From the NCBI GenBank assembly GCA_009193035.1, contig SWDT01000037.1:62001-126000 (forward strand): a stretch of 64,000 nt of DNA. The letters run 5' to 3'. The notes beneath the pieces are model-generated. The model was not told where the DNA came from. It saw only the letters and a program-made list of their open reading frames with translations, and ran no database searches. Origin of the DNA: Halicephalobus mephisto. Taxonomy: Eukaryota > Nematoda > Chromadorea > Rhabditida > Panagrolaimidae. Below, piece by piece: positions 11,301-24,233 of the stretch; position 1 is the stretch's first letter, and every line of letters begins with the position of its first letter. The position numbers were made by a program, and so were the translations under genes.

Positions 11301-14300
11301 AGAATCAACTAAGTTTCATTGCCGGTGCCCTCAATCAAATAAATCATCCAGAAATGATAGATTACAACTCTGGATCAAATGTAGTTGTTCCATGGATGAG
11401 CGGCATTTCTCTTTATGAAATTCAAAACCAAGTTACCGGAACTAAACAAGCCACTTCTTTGGCATATCGTTTGAGACCAATTCTAGGAGGAATATTGAGT
11501 GCTATTGAGAATATTACACCAAATTCGACTCCAGTTGGAGCTATTGTGTTTGTTACAGATACGACAACTGTTGAAAGCATCGATGGAGCTGATCAGTATG
11601 CCACAATGCTAAAAAATCAAGGAGTCAAATTAACGTTTATTTTGATGGGACCCAATGTCGATAAAAACAAATTAACCAATTTAACGACGAATTTCGTCAC
11701 TTGGACAGACTTGACTAAACCGCAACCGGATAACTGGGATCCACTCTCCGCATTTGCTTGTGAGTATTAGAAATATTGAAAATGATAATTAATTACTGAT
11801 TTGTAGGTAATGGAACGACAACTATGTCTACAGTTAGCCCATCATCTATTTCAACAACAATCTCCACTCAACCCATGACATCTACTCAACCTACAACCTC
11901 TACTCAAATTATAACGACTCCATCAACAACTTCTTCTCAATCCACAAGTTCTACTCAAATTACAACAACTCCATCAACAACCTCAATGACTAGTTCATCT
12001 TCAACAACCACTGCTCCACCAATTCCAGCTTTTACTTGCAGATCATATATTCCGTTCTCGTATGATGTATCTACGAAATTGTCAGCTGACGAGTTCGCAG
12101 CTATGAAACAGTTCTTGTTGAATCCATTCTTACAGCCGGTGTTCCCCATAGATATCCAACCAGCTCTGTTCTCCTCGTATTCTATATCAAACTTCCCAAT
12201 TCAAAGACTAGCAAATGTTAGTGTCATCATATCTTATATTACCCAATATATGGAACAGGGTAGTAGTGTAGACTCCGATGTTACAGCGTATGTTGTTTTA
12301 AATCACTTCTTTAGGAAAAGTTTAATTTCAGACCACTTAGTTATTTCTCCACCCAGGGAGCAATGAACAACACTGAGGATTACCGGTGAACACCGTTATC
12401 TACGCGGAACAAGTTTGCAAACTTCTAAGATTTCTAAAGCTCAATCCTACGTGAACCAGTTGACAGCTAACGGAAATACCGTTACTGTAGTCCTGGTTGA
12501 TCCAACATCGATCAGAGAAACTACAAGAAGATTACTGGATTGAACATGTTGTCTGGTCTGATCCTGCAACAACAATTGCCAATATCGAAGCTAACATGAA
12601 ATGCAGTGGTACTGTTTCAACTACATCAACTAGTCAATCTACTTCTACAATGAGTTCTACCCCATCTACTTCCGCGATTACTTCTGCTCAATCTACTTCT
12701 ACGCAATCTACTTCCGCAATTACTTCTGCTCAATTACTTCTACAATGACTTCTACGAAATCTACTTCTGCGATTACTTCTACTCAATCTGCTCCCCAAAC
12801 AACAACGATTATTACAACACAATCAACAACAACTCCAAGTCAATATCTGCCTTGCAAGAGTTTCATTTCCTTCTCCGCGGATATTTCTCAGGTCCTTTCT
12901 GCGCAAGCATTCCAGGAATCAACTGAGTTTCATTGCCGGTGCTCTCAATCAAATAAATCATCCAGAAATGATAGATTACAACTCTGGATCAAATGTAGTT
13001 GTTCCATGGATGAGCGGTATTTCTCTTCATGAAATTCAAAACCAAGTTACTGGAACTAAACAAGATAGTTCTACATTATATCGTTTGAGACCAATTCTTG
13101 GAGGAATATTGAGTGCTATTGAGAATATTACACCAAATTCGACTCCAGTTGGAGCTATTGTATTTGTCACAGATACGACGACTGCTGGAAGCATCGACGG
13201 AGCTGATCAGTATGCCACGATGCTAAAGAATCAAGGAGTCAAATTAACGTTTATTTTGATGGGACCCAATGTCGATAAAAACAAATTAACCAATTTAACC
13301 ACTAATTTCGTCACTTGGACAGACTTGACTAAACCGCAACCGGATAACTGGGATCCACTCTCCGCATTTGCTTGTGAGTATTAGAAATATTGAAAATGAT
13401 AATTAATTATTGATTTGTAGGTAATGGAACGACAACTATGTCTACAGTTAGCCCATCATCTATTTCAACAACAATCTCCACTCAACCCATGACATCTACT
13501 CAACCTACAACCTCTACTCAAATTATAACGACTCCATCAACAACGACCGCTTCTCAGTACATTCCTTGTTCCAGTTGGATCTCGTTTTCTGGAGATAATT
13601 CAAATGTTTTGTCTTCCAAGGACTTCAGCACTGTCATCAACTTCATTTCTACTGCTATTGGGGAAATCAATCATCCAGAGAGGCTTCAGTATACTTTTGG
13701 AACAAATATTCCAGTTCAATGGAAATCTGGAATTTCGATTTCTCAGATTCAAAGTAATGTAAAAAGCTCTGTGCAAGATAATAGTCTTTCATATAGTCTG
13801 AGAGATATTCTTTCTACATTATATACTGCATATACGGCAACTCCTCCACCGCTTCCTAAAGCCCCAATTGGAGCACTGGTGTTTGTTTCCGATACTTCCT
13901 CACCTTCAACTTATAGTGGAGCAGAATCGTTTGCTAAAAAACTCAAAGAATATGGAATTACTCTGACCTTTGTCCTTCTTGGACCAAATGTCGATAAAAA
14001 CAAATTAACCAATTTAACGACGAATTTCATCACGTGGACAGACTTGACCCAATTGCAACCTGATAACTGGAATAATTCTTATCTTCAAGCTTATGTTTGT
14101 AAGTTTTCCCTATTATCTTAACAAATTGATTTGTTTCTTAGGTCCTGGAAGTTCAACGCAATCAACTCAGTCTACTCCGATGCAGACGACATCTCAAACT
14201 TCGCAAATGACAACTTCTGCTCAATCCACAAGTTCTACTCAAATTACAACAACTCCATCAACAACCTCAATGACTAGTTCATCTTCAACAACCACTGCTC

Positions 14301-16450
14301 CACCAATTCCAGCTTTTACTTGCAGATCATATATTCCGTTCTCGTATGATGAATCTACGAAATTGTCAGCTGACGAGTTCGCAGCTATGAAACAGTTCTT
14401 GTTGAATCCATTCTTACAGCCGGTGTTCCCCATAGATATCCAACCAGCTCTGTTCTCCTCGTATTCTATATCAATCTTCCCATTTCAAAGACTAGCAAAT
14501 GTTAGTGTCATCATATCTTACATTACCCAATATATGGAACAGGGTAGTAGTGTAGACTCCGATGTTACAGCGTATGTTGTTTTAAATCACTTCTTTAGAA
14601 AAAGTTTAATTTCAGACCACTTAGTTATTTCTCCACCCAGGGAGCAATGAACAACACTGATGGATTACCTGTGAACACTGTTATCTACGCCGGAACAAGT
14701 TTGCAAACTTCTAAGATTTCTAAAGCTCAATCCTACGTGAACCAGTTGACAGCTAACGGAAATACCGTTACTGTAGTCCTGGTTGATCCCAAGATCGATC
14801 AGAGAAACTACAAGAAGATTACTGGATTGAACATCGTTATCTGGTCTGATCCTGCAACAACAATTGCCAATATCGAAGCTAACATGAATTGTAATGGAGG
14901 TACATCTACTGGAAATCCAACTACTGCAACAAGTGGTACCACTACAGCAGGTGGTTCTGCAATACTTCCTACTTTCACTTGTAACGCTCATATTCCATTT
15001 GCCTATGATACGTCCAGTTTCTTGACGGAAGATCAATTCACTGCTGAGAAAAATCTTCTCTTAGGTCCGTTCTTGACTACAATAATGCCTATCAACATTC
15101 AACCTTCGTGGTTCACTTCCTTTGCTGATCAAACCAATTCTCCTCGTAGCAGATCAATAAACATCAACGACATTGCTACTTTTATAAAAAATTACCCTCA
15201 ATTAACGACTTCTGGAGCACGATTCTCCAAGTAAGGACTTTTTCTGACTTATAATTAACATATTGTTCTTCAGAATTCTGTCTGATCTGAATACTCGAGG
15301 CATTTTCAACGATGGAGACAACAAACCAGTCAATACCGTAATTTTCACCGGTTCTCCACTTCTACCTGATGATATCGATGCTGTTAACAATCAAATTGCT
15401 TCCTTTACTACGAATGGCAACAAGCTTATTGTCGTCTTCATGAGACCTGATGTAAGTTTTTGTTTGAAAATAAAATTAAAATCAAAAAGCTGAGTTATTT
15501 CCAAAATTGATACAGAAAATTAATTTTTTCTTTCGAGAGTCAATTAAAAAGTTTAACTTTTGTTTTTTTTAATTCAATAGAAATTTGGTTATTTTTCAAA
15601 AATTTTTAAAAGTATATATAATTGTAGAAAAGTTTCTCAGAATTCTAAAAATATAAAAATCAACAAAAAATACTACAGTTTTGGTTGTAATTTCAATGTT
15701 TGTGTTGGATTCTTGGTCCGAGTTGCCCGCGTAACGATGAGACAAGTAGATATAGTAGAAAAGTTTATTTAACAGATGCCTCAAACACAATACAAAAATT
15801 TGTGTCGCATTCGACACACATCACAAAATATATAATTCCCGGAAAGAGGAACTGTGTGTTCTTTTATCTGTGTTAAGAAAATCTATTTTGGATTAAGTAA
15901 ACTACTGTATTTGCTCTAATAGAGGCACATCTCTAATAGTGACCCACCCTAACATATTAATCGAAAAACTGTGGCACATGTGTTTCTATTAGAGTAAATA
16001 CGGTACATGTTTCCTTATCTGTACTAAGAAAATCCATTTGGGATCAAGCAAATTGTATGTTCTTCTATCTGTACTAAGAAAATCCATTTGGGATCAAGCA
16101 AACTGTATGTTCCCTTGTCAATGCTAAGAAAGTCTGTTCGGGACTAAGCGCTTTCTGTTGACTGTGTTTCTCACTAAGGATAAAGTTCCTGATCTAACAG
16201 TTTGAAGAATTATAAAAAGTAAAATTCCTTGAGTGATTCTCGAACGAAAAGTTAAAAAATTACTCATAAGTAGTATCCGAAGTTTATTTACTTTTTAAAT
16301 TATTTATTTTAGTTTTTTAATAATTAATTTCAGGTGGATCAGAGTACTTACCAACAGATTACTCAACTGAATCTAGTCCGATACAATCCAGACGTAAATC
16401 AAATGATTGCTAACATGAAATCCTACATGAATTGCCAGAATACATTTTAA
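8371..16450 (+). CDS. Giant type II membrane protein with tandem VWA-like modules and Thr-rich linkers; exon 6 frame-broken
   Basis: Eleven exons: 8371-8518, 8906-9587, 9833-9941, 9983-11759, 11807-12287, 12332-13373, 13421-14098, 14142-14571, 14616-15230, 15274-15451, 16334-16450. Every junction is in phase. The N-terminus has one membrane helix (CIIALILALLMFIAGSVMLG), so the rest is probably extracellular. Nine VWA-like modules follow, separated by mucin-like Thr/Ser/Gln linkers. Strand 1 of each ends in a D-x-S triplet: LLDGSRD, LIDESYA, VQDLSDS, SADISQV, YDVSTKL, SADISQV, SGDNSNV, YDESTKL, YDTSSFL. The third fits canonical DxSxS. From the third on, modules begin and end at a Cys, as if closed by a disulfide. 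Modules 4-5 are near copies of 6 and 8. Exon 6 carries six apparent one-base indels (12,374-12,915); their net change of -4 accounts exactly for the frame, so either the base calls are wrong or this copy is decaying. Intact length would be about 2,086 residues. Function unknown; the layout suggests adhesion or a mucin-like surface coat. Confidence 0.75.
11189..11935 (+). repeat. Internal duplication, copy 1 of the module-plus-linker block (partner 12805-13545)
   Basis: From acaacgattattacaacaca through the VWA-like module, its 47-bp intron and the following Thr-rich linker, this block repeats at 12805-13545 with only scattered substitutions. The intron is duplicated almost base for base (one visible difference), so the duplication was genomic and recent. 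Confidence 0.85.
11936..12600 (+). repeat. Internal duplication, copy 1 of the second module (partner 14218-14885)
   Basis: The block from ctcaatccacaagttctact through the end of the module matches 14218-14885, including the 44-bp intron. Copy 1 lacks single bases near 12376, 12405, 12503 and 12547 relative to copy 2. A module at 13555-14098 lies between the partners only in the second array. Confidence 0.85.
15852..16152. repeat. Tandem ~50-bp units split by an inserted element, in the last intron of the VWA array gene
   Basis: Four units share ctaagaaaatccatttggga or close variants, starting near 15852, 16006, 16054 and 16104. The first unit is separated from the second by the inverted-repeat element at 15903-16005. 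The host intron is 882 bp, far longer than the gene's other introns. Confidence 0.7.
15903..16005. repeat. MITE with 'taccgtatt...ctctaatag' termini
   Basis: The left end is tactgtatttgctctaatag; the right end reversed is taccgtatttactctaatag. About 100 bp, non-coding. The same terminal style marks the 333-bp element at 27275-27607, so both belong to one family, and this kind of palindrome is common in rhabditid genomes. Confidence 0.75.
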
Positions 16451-16950
16451 TTTTCTTGTTTAATAACTTCGAAAAATTATTAAAAAATAAATGATTAATT
16501 TTTTCGTCAAAACTAAATTCGGTTCTATGGTAGATGAATTGGTAAAATTATTAAAATTAAAATAAAAAAATTAAAACATATTTCAAAAAATAATTTGGTT
16601 TTTTATGAATATTTTAAATAAAAATAAACAATTTTATACTTAAAAGTTTATTTATTTAATTATTTAATTACTTATTTAATTATTTAATTATTTATTTAAT
16701 TATTTATTTATTTACTTATTTAATTATTTATTTATTTATTTATTTAGTGTAAATTTTGTGATTTTTTTGAATTTGTTTGTCTCTGGAAAATTTTCAAAGA
16801 CAAACAAGATTGAAAATTCGTTTGAGGACTCGTCTCGGTCTGGCCGGAAACAACCGAAATTGAGTCGACAACTGTGACTCATAATTTTACTTTTATTTTG
16901 ATTAATTTTTTTATTTTCTACCTAAAAGTGGCCAATTGATTGTTTCCAGA
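16451..16950. other. Intergenic with a long TTTA/ATTT simple repeat
   Basis: An AATAAA signal at 16486 serves the VWA array gene. 16640-16746 is almost pure tttattta/ttaattat repeat. A short GC-richer stretch (gactcgtctcggtctggccg, near 16823) precedes the next gene, and its promoter may lie here. Confidence 0.5.
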
Positions 16951-19793
16951 ATGGGTTGGAAGTGTTTCAAATTCTGGTTTACCGTCAGATTGATCTTAGC
17001 ACTTTTGGCTCATTTTAATTGGTTTACAGCGTTCTACGTCAAATGTATGTACTTCACATTGTGGAAAAGCTACGATTTGCTCTGGTTTTGGATGCATTTT
17101 GTGTTGTGTATCTGTATCAAGTCATTACGACCAGAAAACTTTCTTTTGGTTTGGATAAATTTGGTCAAAAATAAACACAAATATCCGGAAAAAAATTACA
17201 GAGTTCGTTCATATATGAATTTTTATTTTTTCAATCAATATTATTTTTAGCAAATTTACAACATGCTATACAATAGTAAATTCACAAAATCCGAGAGAAA
17301 ATTAAACGAAATTGAAAACGAAGAAAAAAACGAACAAGATTCTGACAGCGATACCGGAAATGGGTAAAATTTCACTTTTTAAATTTTATTATATTTTACT
17401 TTTAGTAATGAAGAAGTTTTGAAATTGTACCCACAGTTGAATAAGCCGTCTTCAAAAGTCCAAATCAGACTTCCAAAAGATAACAATGAAGACGATGGTT
17501 GGTGGATTTTCATATATCCATATATTTATGTATGTATACATATCCATATTCATAAATGTGTACATTTCCATATATGTATATGTATATATTTTCATATATG
17601 TACGTATACATTTTCATATATATATTCATATTCATATACATGTGTACATATCCATATGTATATCCACTTATATATATCTATATACATATATCTACAAACA
17701 TATGTCCATCCGTTTTATAGTTGTATCTATCCATACATGTATGTCCATATATGAATTTTAATTTTTAGCCTTAATTGAAATTGGGAAGAGTCCTGGGTCT
17801 GCTTCTGCTCGAAGTAATAATGACGATGATAGAAAATCAAACACATCTAGATCTAAGATTCTGGACAAAGCTATCCCTGGGATCTTGAAGAAAAAACTTA
17901 ATCTTGGAGACAAGGATTCAGAAGCTGATGAAGACGACAAAAGCGGAAATTGGAAAGACAAAATTAAGTTCCAGAAGTTAATCCCGGACAAATTTCAAAG
18001 ATCCGTCAGCAACGATGGTTTGTTTTTATTTTTTAAACGCAACCAAGAAATCCATCTTCGGTGGGGTACTTTAGCGTTATCATTTTTGAACATTTATTAG
18101 TATTTTCGGTACTTTCCCGTTAGTCGACCGCATCCTCCCGAAACGAAAATTCTTTTGGCGCGCTTTTAGCCTACTTTAAATGTTTTTCTTATTATTTAAC
18201 GTTTTTCTTCCATTTTCTTATCAGCATGAAGTTATTTGAATTCCCAAGTACAGAAAAAGACGCAATATACTTCTTACAATACCGTGGTGTGCTCCATAGA
18301 CAAAAGTTCTGTTTAAACGGTCATATTAATGTTCAGAGACATTCTAAAGGACATTGGCGTTGTTGTAAAAGTACTTGTAGAACTAGTATTAGTTTGCGTA
18401 ATAATACATGGCCAGAAGGCACACGTTTACCTTTTCTTACTATTATTCGACTCATTTATTTTTGGTCTCGAGAATGGTTCTCCATTAATAATTGTATAGA
18501 AGAGCTTGGCGAGAATAAAAGCACACCGGTGGTGTGGAACGCAGCATTGCGAGAAATTTGTGCAGAATCTCTACGCAGAAGAAAAAGAAAGAAAATAGGA
18601 GGACCTGGTATGATTGTTGAAATAGATGAATCCTTATTTTAATTACAACTTCTCTATTGATAGAGGAAAATGGAAGTGAAATTAAACAACCCTTGCTATC
18701 AACATATTATTCCTCTGTAGGAACTTGTAGTAGTATTTTTCTTTGAATGTGCAGAGCGTAGGAGAAGGAAAATTGAAAGAAAGCATTAAATATCGAGAGA
18801 AATTTTTAAAAATAGGTTAAAGTGCGCCAAAAGAATTTTCGTTTCGAGAGGATGCGGTCAGCTAACGGGAAAGTACCGTATTTTCATATATAACCGTTAA
18901 CCTTCGAGGGTAGACAACGCTTTTTATATCCCATACAACTTCAATATTGAGGTTTCTAAATCTGTTTAAGCAAAATCTTTGTTTAAAAAGTCAGTTTCGA
19001 AACTGTATAAAATTACGAAATAATCACGCAAACTCGTCACGTAGGGTAGATTCTAAAAAGCTCTTGAAATCTGCTTTAGGATAATCTCGTAGAAAGTTTA
19101 TAAATGGTTTTTGTACTTTATTGATTTTAAAAATTATAAAATTACGAAATCGTCACGTAGGGTAGATTCTAAAAAGTCCTAGAAATCTGCTTTAGGATAA
19201 TCTCGTAGAAAGTTTATATATGATTTATATAATATTTGATGATTTTTAATGTTTTAGGAACTGTTGATGAAGACAAGTTGGAAAAACAACGTCAAAAAGA
19301 AGCTAAAAAAGCGGAGAAAACACAACTGAAGGAAGCCAGACGTCTGAGGAAAATCGAACTCAGGAAACAGGCCAGAATCGAACGACAAAGAAAGAACATA
19401 GCTGATTCCATCGATCTGATGCTCCAGTGCCTGAGGTCCTGTTGTGCTTTGGCTATTCTTGCTGGTAATATGCATCGTCATTTTGCTCCTGCCACGCCTT
19501 TCGAGAATCCTTATAATTCTGCTTACAACGATCCAGAATTGTTGATGCTTTTTACGATCACGACTTCGCTCGACGTTTTTCTATTCTGGATCATGCTTGT
19601 TATGACTTATTTCCGTCAATGTAGGCTCTGCTGTCGTCTCGGGATCTGCAAGTTCTGGTTGTGGCTTGCGATTCTGATATCTCTGATGGTCGGAGTGATG
19701 CTGAAACCCATGCATTACGTCTACCAACAACTAGATCCTACTTGGTGCGCCTTCATGCCCGGCACTGATCTGGGAAAATATCTCCATGGATAA
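16951..19793 (+). CDS. Unrecognised multi-pass membrane protein with a charged central coiled coil
   Basis: Five exons (16951-17202, 17251-17363, 17406-17497, 17769-18017, 19258-19793) join in frame to 413 residues. The ATG directly follows a gtttccag acceptor, suggesting trans-splicing. Two hydrophobic segments lie near residues 8-30 and 43-62 (YDLLWFWMHFVLCICI). A long polar stretch (about 85-290) contains acidic runs and a Lys/Arg/Glu-rich helix (EKQRQKEAKKAEKTQLKEAR). Three C-terminal hydrophobic segments follow (CLRSCCALAILAG, LFTITTSLDVFLFWIMLVM, LWLAILISLMVGVML). The final part is Cys- and Trp-rich (FRQCRLCCRLGICKFW). I do not recognise the family. Intron 4 (1,240 bp) contains a complete DNA transposon; the other introns are 42-271 bp. 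Topology cannot be fixed from sequence alone. Confidence 0.65.
17515..17757. repeat. TATA/CCATATATG simple repeat in intron 3
   Basis: The stretch alternates purines and pyrimidines with recurring catatatg, gtatacata and ccatatat. Open frames here (His/Ile/Tyr repeats) are a by-product of the repeat. Confidence 0.8.
18108..18877 (+). mobile_element. Merlin-type (IS1595/ISXO2-like) DNA transposon with intact termini and 8-bp target duplication
   Basis: Terminal inverted repeats of about 60 bp start with GGTACTTTCCCGTTAG at both ends and include GAAACGAAAATTCTTTTGGC, with about five mismatches between arms. The element is flanked on both sides by gtattttc (18100-18107 and 18878-18885), an exact 8-bp target-site duplication as known for Merlin elements. 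It sits in intron 4 of the 16951-19793 gene in the same orientation. Near-identical arms imply a fairly recent insertion. At 770 bp it is shorter than a coding Merlin element (usually over 1 kb), so it is probably an internally deleted, non-autonomous copy. Confidence 0.85.
18226..18642 (+). pseudogene. Truncated Merlin/IS1595-like transposase
   Basis: The 138-residue frame has an N-terminal zinc-finger-like part (C..G at CLNGHINVQRHSKGHWRCC, then CRTSISLRNNTW), a helix-rich middle (RLIYFWSREWFSINNCIEEL) and ends at the first catalytic block of the DDE domain, GGPGMIVEIDESLF. A stop follows at once, so the remaining two catalytic positions and about half of a usual transposase are missing. 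Downstream sequence up to the right terminus holds no long frame. It cannot supply transposase activity by itself. Confidence 0.75.
19035..19218. repeat. Direct repeat pair, period 116 bp
   Basis: cgtcacgtagggtagattct through agaaagtttata occurs at 19035-19102 and 19151-19218 with two or three differences, in intron 4 just before its acceptor. Confidence 0.8.
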
Positions 19794-21095
19794 AAGAACG
19801 AAAATTTTTGTAGTTAAGCTTTTTTACGGGATCTGCAATGAATCAGCCGCTAGTTCCTACAGTACCCAGCTTGCCAATTTTTATCGATGCATTTGGTGCT
19901 AAATTTCAAAGAATAAAGTAATTTTAAAAATTTCATTATTGTAAAAATCACAAATTTAAATAATTTCAGTCGTTTTAACACGGATTTTTAGAAACTTCGG
20001 AAATTACGAAATTTTAAATTTTTAAGATTTTTGGAAATTTTGTAAATTTTGTAAATTTTTAAAATTTTTGAAGATTTTTGAAAGTTTTTGAAAATTTTTG
20101 AAGATTTTTGAAAATTTTTGAAGATTTTTGAAAATTTTTGTTGAATTTTGAAATGATTAAGAATTTTCTGAGATGTTCGAAAATTTTACAAAATGCCGTT
20201 AGGTGTTGAAAAATGTCAAAAATTTTGGATTCTGGATACTTTTTTGACAATTCTAATTTTGAAAATATAAAATTTAAAAAATTACGATATTGTTTCAAAA
20301 TGAATTTCTGCAATTTTTTGGAGCATTTTAGAATCCTCCGATTTATGTATTAGTTTTAGGATTTTTCACGTTATTTCATGATATTTTAGAAGTTTTTAAT
20401 AGATTCTAGAATCTTAGAAATTTAATTTCATAATTGTAAAATCAATGTTATTTCGAAATTAACCCAAAAATTTTGAATATTTTATAAAATTTTAAAATTT
20501 ATATATTTTTTAAAGAATTTTTCACGTTATTTCATAATATTTTAGAAGTTTTTAATAGATTCTGGAATCTTTAAAATTTTATTTTATAATTCGAAATTCA
20601 ATGTTATTTCGAAATTAACCCAAAAATTCTGAACATTTTGTAAAATTTTAAAATTCATATATTTTTTAAAGAATTTTTCACGTTATTTCATGATATTTTA
20701 GAAGTTTTTAATAGATTCTGGAATCTTTAAAATTTTATTTTATAATTCGAAATTCAATGTTATTTCGAAATTAACCCAAAAATTTTAAATATTTTATAAA
20801 ATTTTAAAATTCATATATTTTTTTAAAGAATTTTTCACGTTATTTCATAATATTTTAGAAGTTTTTAATAGATTCTGGAATCTTCGAAATTCTCTTTTGT
20901 GAACGTTGAGATATAAATCGCAGAAAACTCATAATTGCACCTTGTGCAGATCCTTTTGAAGACTAGTTTATGCAGACAGTGACCATCTCTCTTGAATATT
21001 CCACGGTCGCGGAACGATCACCGTGAAGAGAAAATTGGATTTATTCTTCGAGGATAAATTTAGTGATTTTTTCAGTTTTTTTCATTTTGAGAAAA
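19794..21095. other. Intergenic, repeat-rich, no gene seen
   Basis: 19880-20330 is dominated by short phased A and T runs, with a 'gaagatttttgaaaattttt' array at 20060-20140. 20362-20900 is the 156-bp tandem array. 20900-21095 is less AT-rich and probably carries the collagen promoter. Confidence 0.55.
20362..20900. repeat. Tandem array, period about 156 bp, 3.4 copies
   Basis: Units start with tttttcacgttatttcat at 20362, 20518, 20674 and 20831 and share agaagtttttaatagattct. The second and third units are nearly identical; the last is truncated. Confidence 0.9.
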
Positions 21096-22900
<1,805 letters not shown>

Positions 22901-23016
22901 ATTGTGAAAACAAATTGAAAATATCGAAAAATTAAATCCAACCCAATAAAAATATTTTAAAAAAATTTTTAGTTGATTTAATTGCATGACATTTGTTTCC
23001 TTTTTTTTCTTTTTTT

Positions 23017-23310
23017 ATTCTCACTGATTTCGAAATTCTTTTTAAATTAATTTTTTCTTACTTAGCTAAGGTATTCAATAAATTTGAATATAAAAAATTA
23101 ATACAAAAAAAAATAAATGAGGTAAATTTTGCGAAATAGAGAGAGAATAAATATCTTATAGCTCCCCGTTTTTTATTCTCACTGATTTCGAAATTCTTTT
23201 TAAATTAGTTTTTTCTTATTTAACTTAGATATTCAATAAATTTGAATATAAAAAATTAATACAAAAAAGAAATAAATGAGGTAAATTTTGCGAAATAGAG
23301 AGAGTAAATG
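23017..23310. repeat. Two tandem copies of a dispersed ~140-bp repeat
   Basis: tctcactgatttcgaaattc begins both copies (about 23020 and 23178) and each ends with attttgcgaaatagagagag. A diverged third copy lies at 4440-4580. Confidence 0.8.
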
Positions 23311-23800
23311 TCGTACAGTCATAGATTTTCAACTTGAGGAAAAACTGACTTGTGATTTTTAGGCAAAATAAAGAGAGAAAAGAATTAGAGAAAAAGGTTG
23401 TAAAAAAAAAACTCACGGAATCGAAAAAATCAGTTTTATTTTTCAACGGAATAAATATCGTTAATGTCGGTTTATACCTTATTTCAAAAGGTTTCGGATT
23501 TTTCTAACTGGCAGTTTCCACGTTAGATTTGTAATTTTTGGATTTCACCATCGGGGATTTCCAGTGGTGATTGTGAAAGTGGTTTTGTAAAGATTTCTTT
23601 GTTAAAAAAAGGTTTCTAAGAGCTTCAAAAAATCCTATTGTTGACCAAATCTGATCAATTTTATTCAAAAAATTTGATTTTTCTTTTCAAATTTATTTTA
23701 ATTTTTAACATACATATTTGTAAAGTAGAAGATGATATTTATCAAATCAGTACTGAAGCCGATATTGAAATTAAATTCGCAACATGCTCGCAGATTAATC

Positions 23801-24040
23801 AAAATCAAAATCTGCACTATGCTCGCACCTTTTAAACAAGTCCATTGTTATTTTCAAATTTGAATTTATGAACATTTTAAAGTTAAAATAAAAGTTTAAT
23901 TTGTCTATAACATTATGACAGGCAAATCGATATTAAAATTGAAATCAAAATCTGCACTATGTTCGCAACTTTCAAACAAGTTTATTGTTATTTTCAAATT
24001 TAAATTTACAAAGATTTTAAAGTTAAAATAAAACTTTTAA
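23801..24040. repeat. Direct repeat pair of about 100 bp
   Basis: tcaaaatctgcactatg followed by a ttattgttattttcaaattt-like core recurs at a spacing of 140 bp. Confidence 0.7.
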
Positions 24041-24233
24041 TTCACTTGTAACATTTCCACTGACCGATTTGTTCAATTATTGGCCGAAAATTCGACTTTG
24101 ATCTTGATGTTGATTGTTTTATAAACCTCAAAATAAATATAATTTTCAACCAAATTAAATATATTAAAAATATGAATTAATTCTTTAAAGTTGTTTTTGT
24201 TTTTTAATAATCGACGTTCTGTGAGAAGTCAGA

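Larger units (their letters stand above)
22901..24233. other. Intergenic with two repeat pairs
   Basis: An AATAAA signal at 22945 serves the collagen. The two tandem copies of the repeat also seen at 4.4 kb lie at 23017-23310. A second pair starts at 23801 and 23941. Nothing coding was seen. Confidence 0.55.

Noticed and set aside
6271..16450. The two VWA-like genes as one operon
   Set aside because: The 430-bp gap is long and the same acceptor signal would serve ordinary spliced-leader addition; the sequence does not decide it.
17419..17761. Two His/Ile/Tyr-rich plus-strand frames
   Set aside because: They read through the intronic TATA-type simple repeat and are removed by an in-phase intron.
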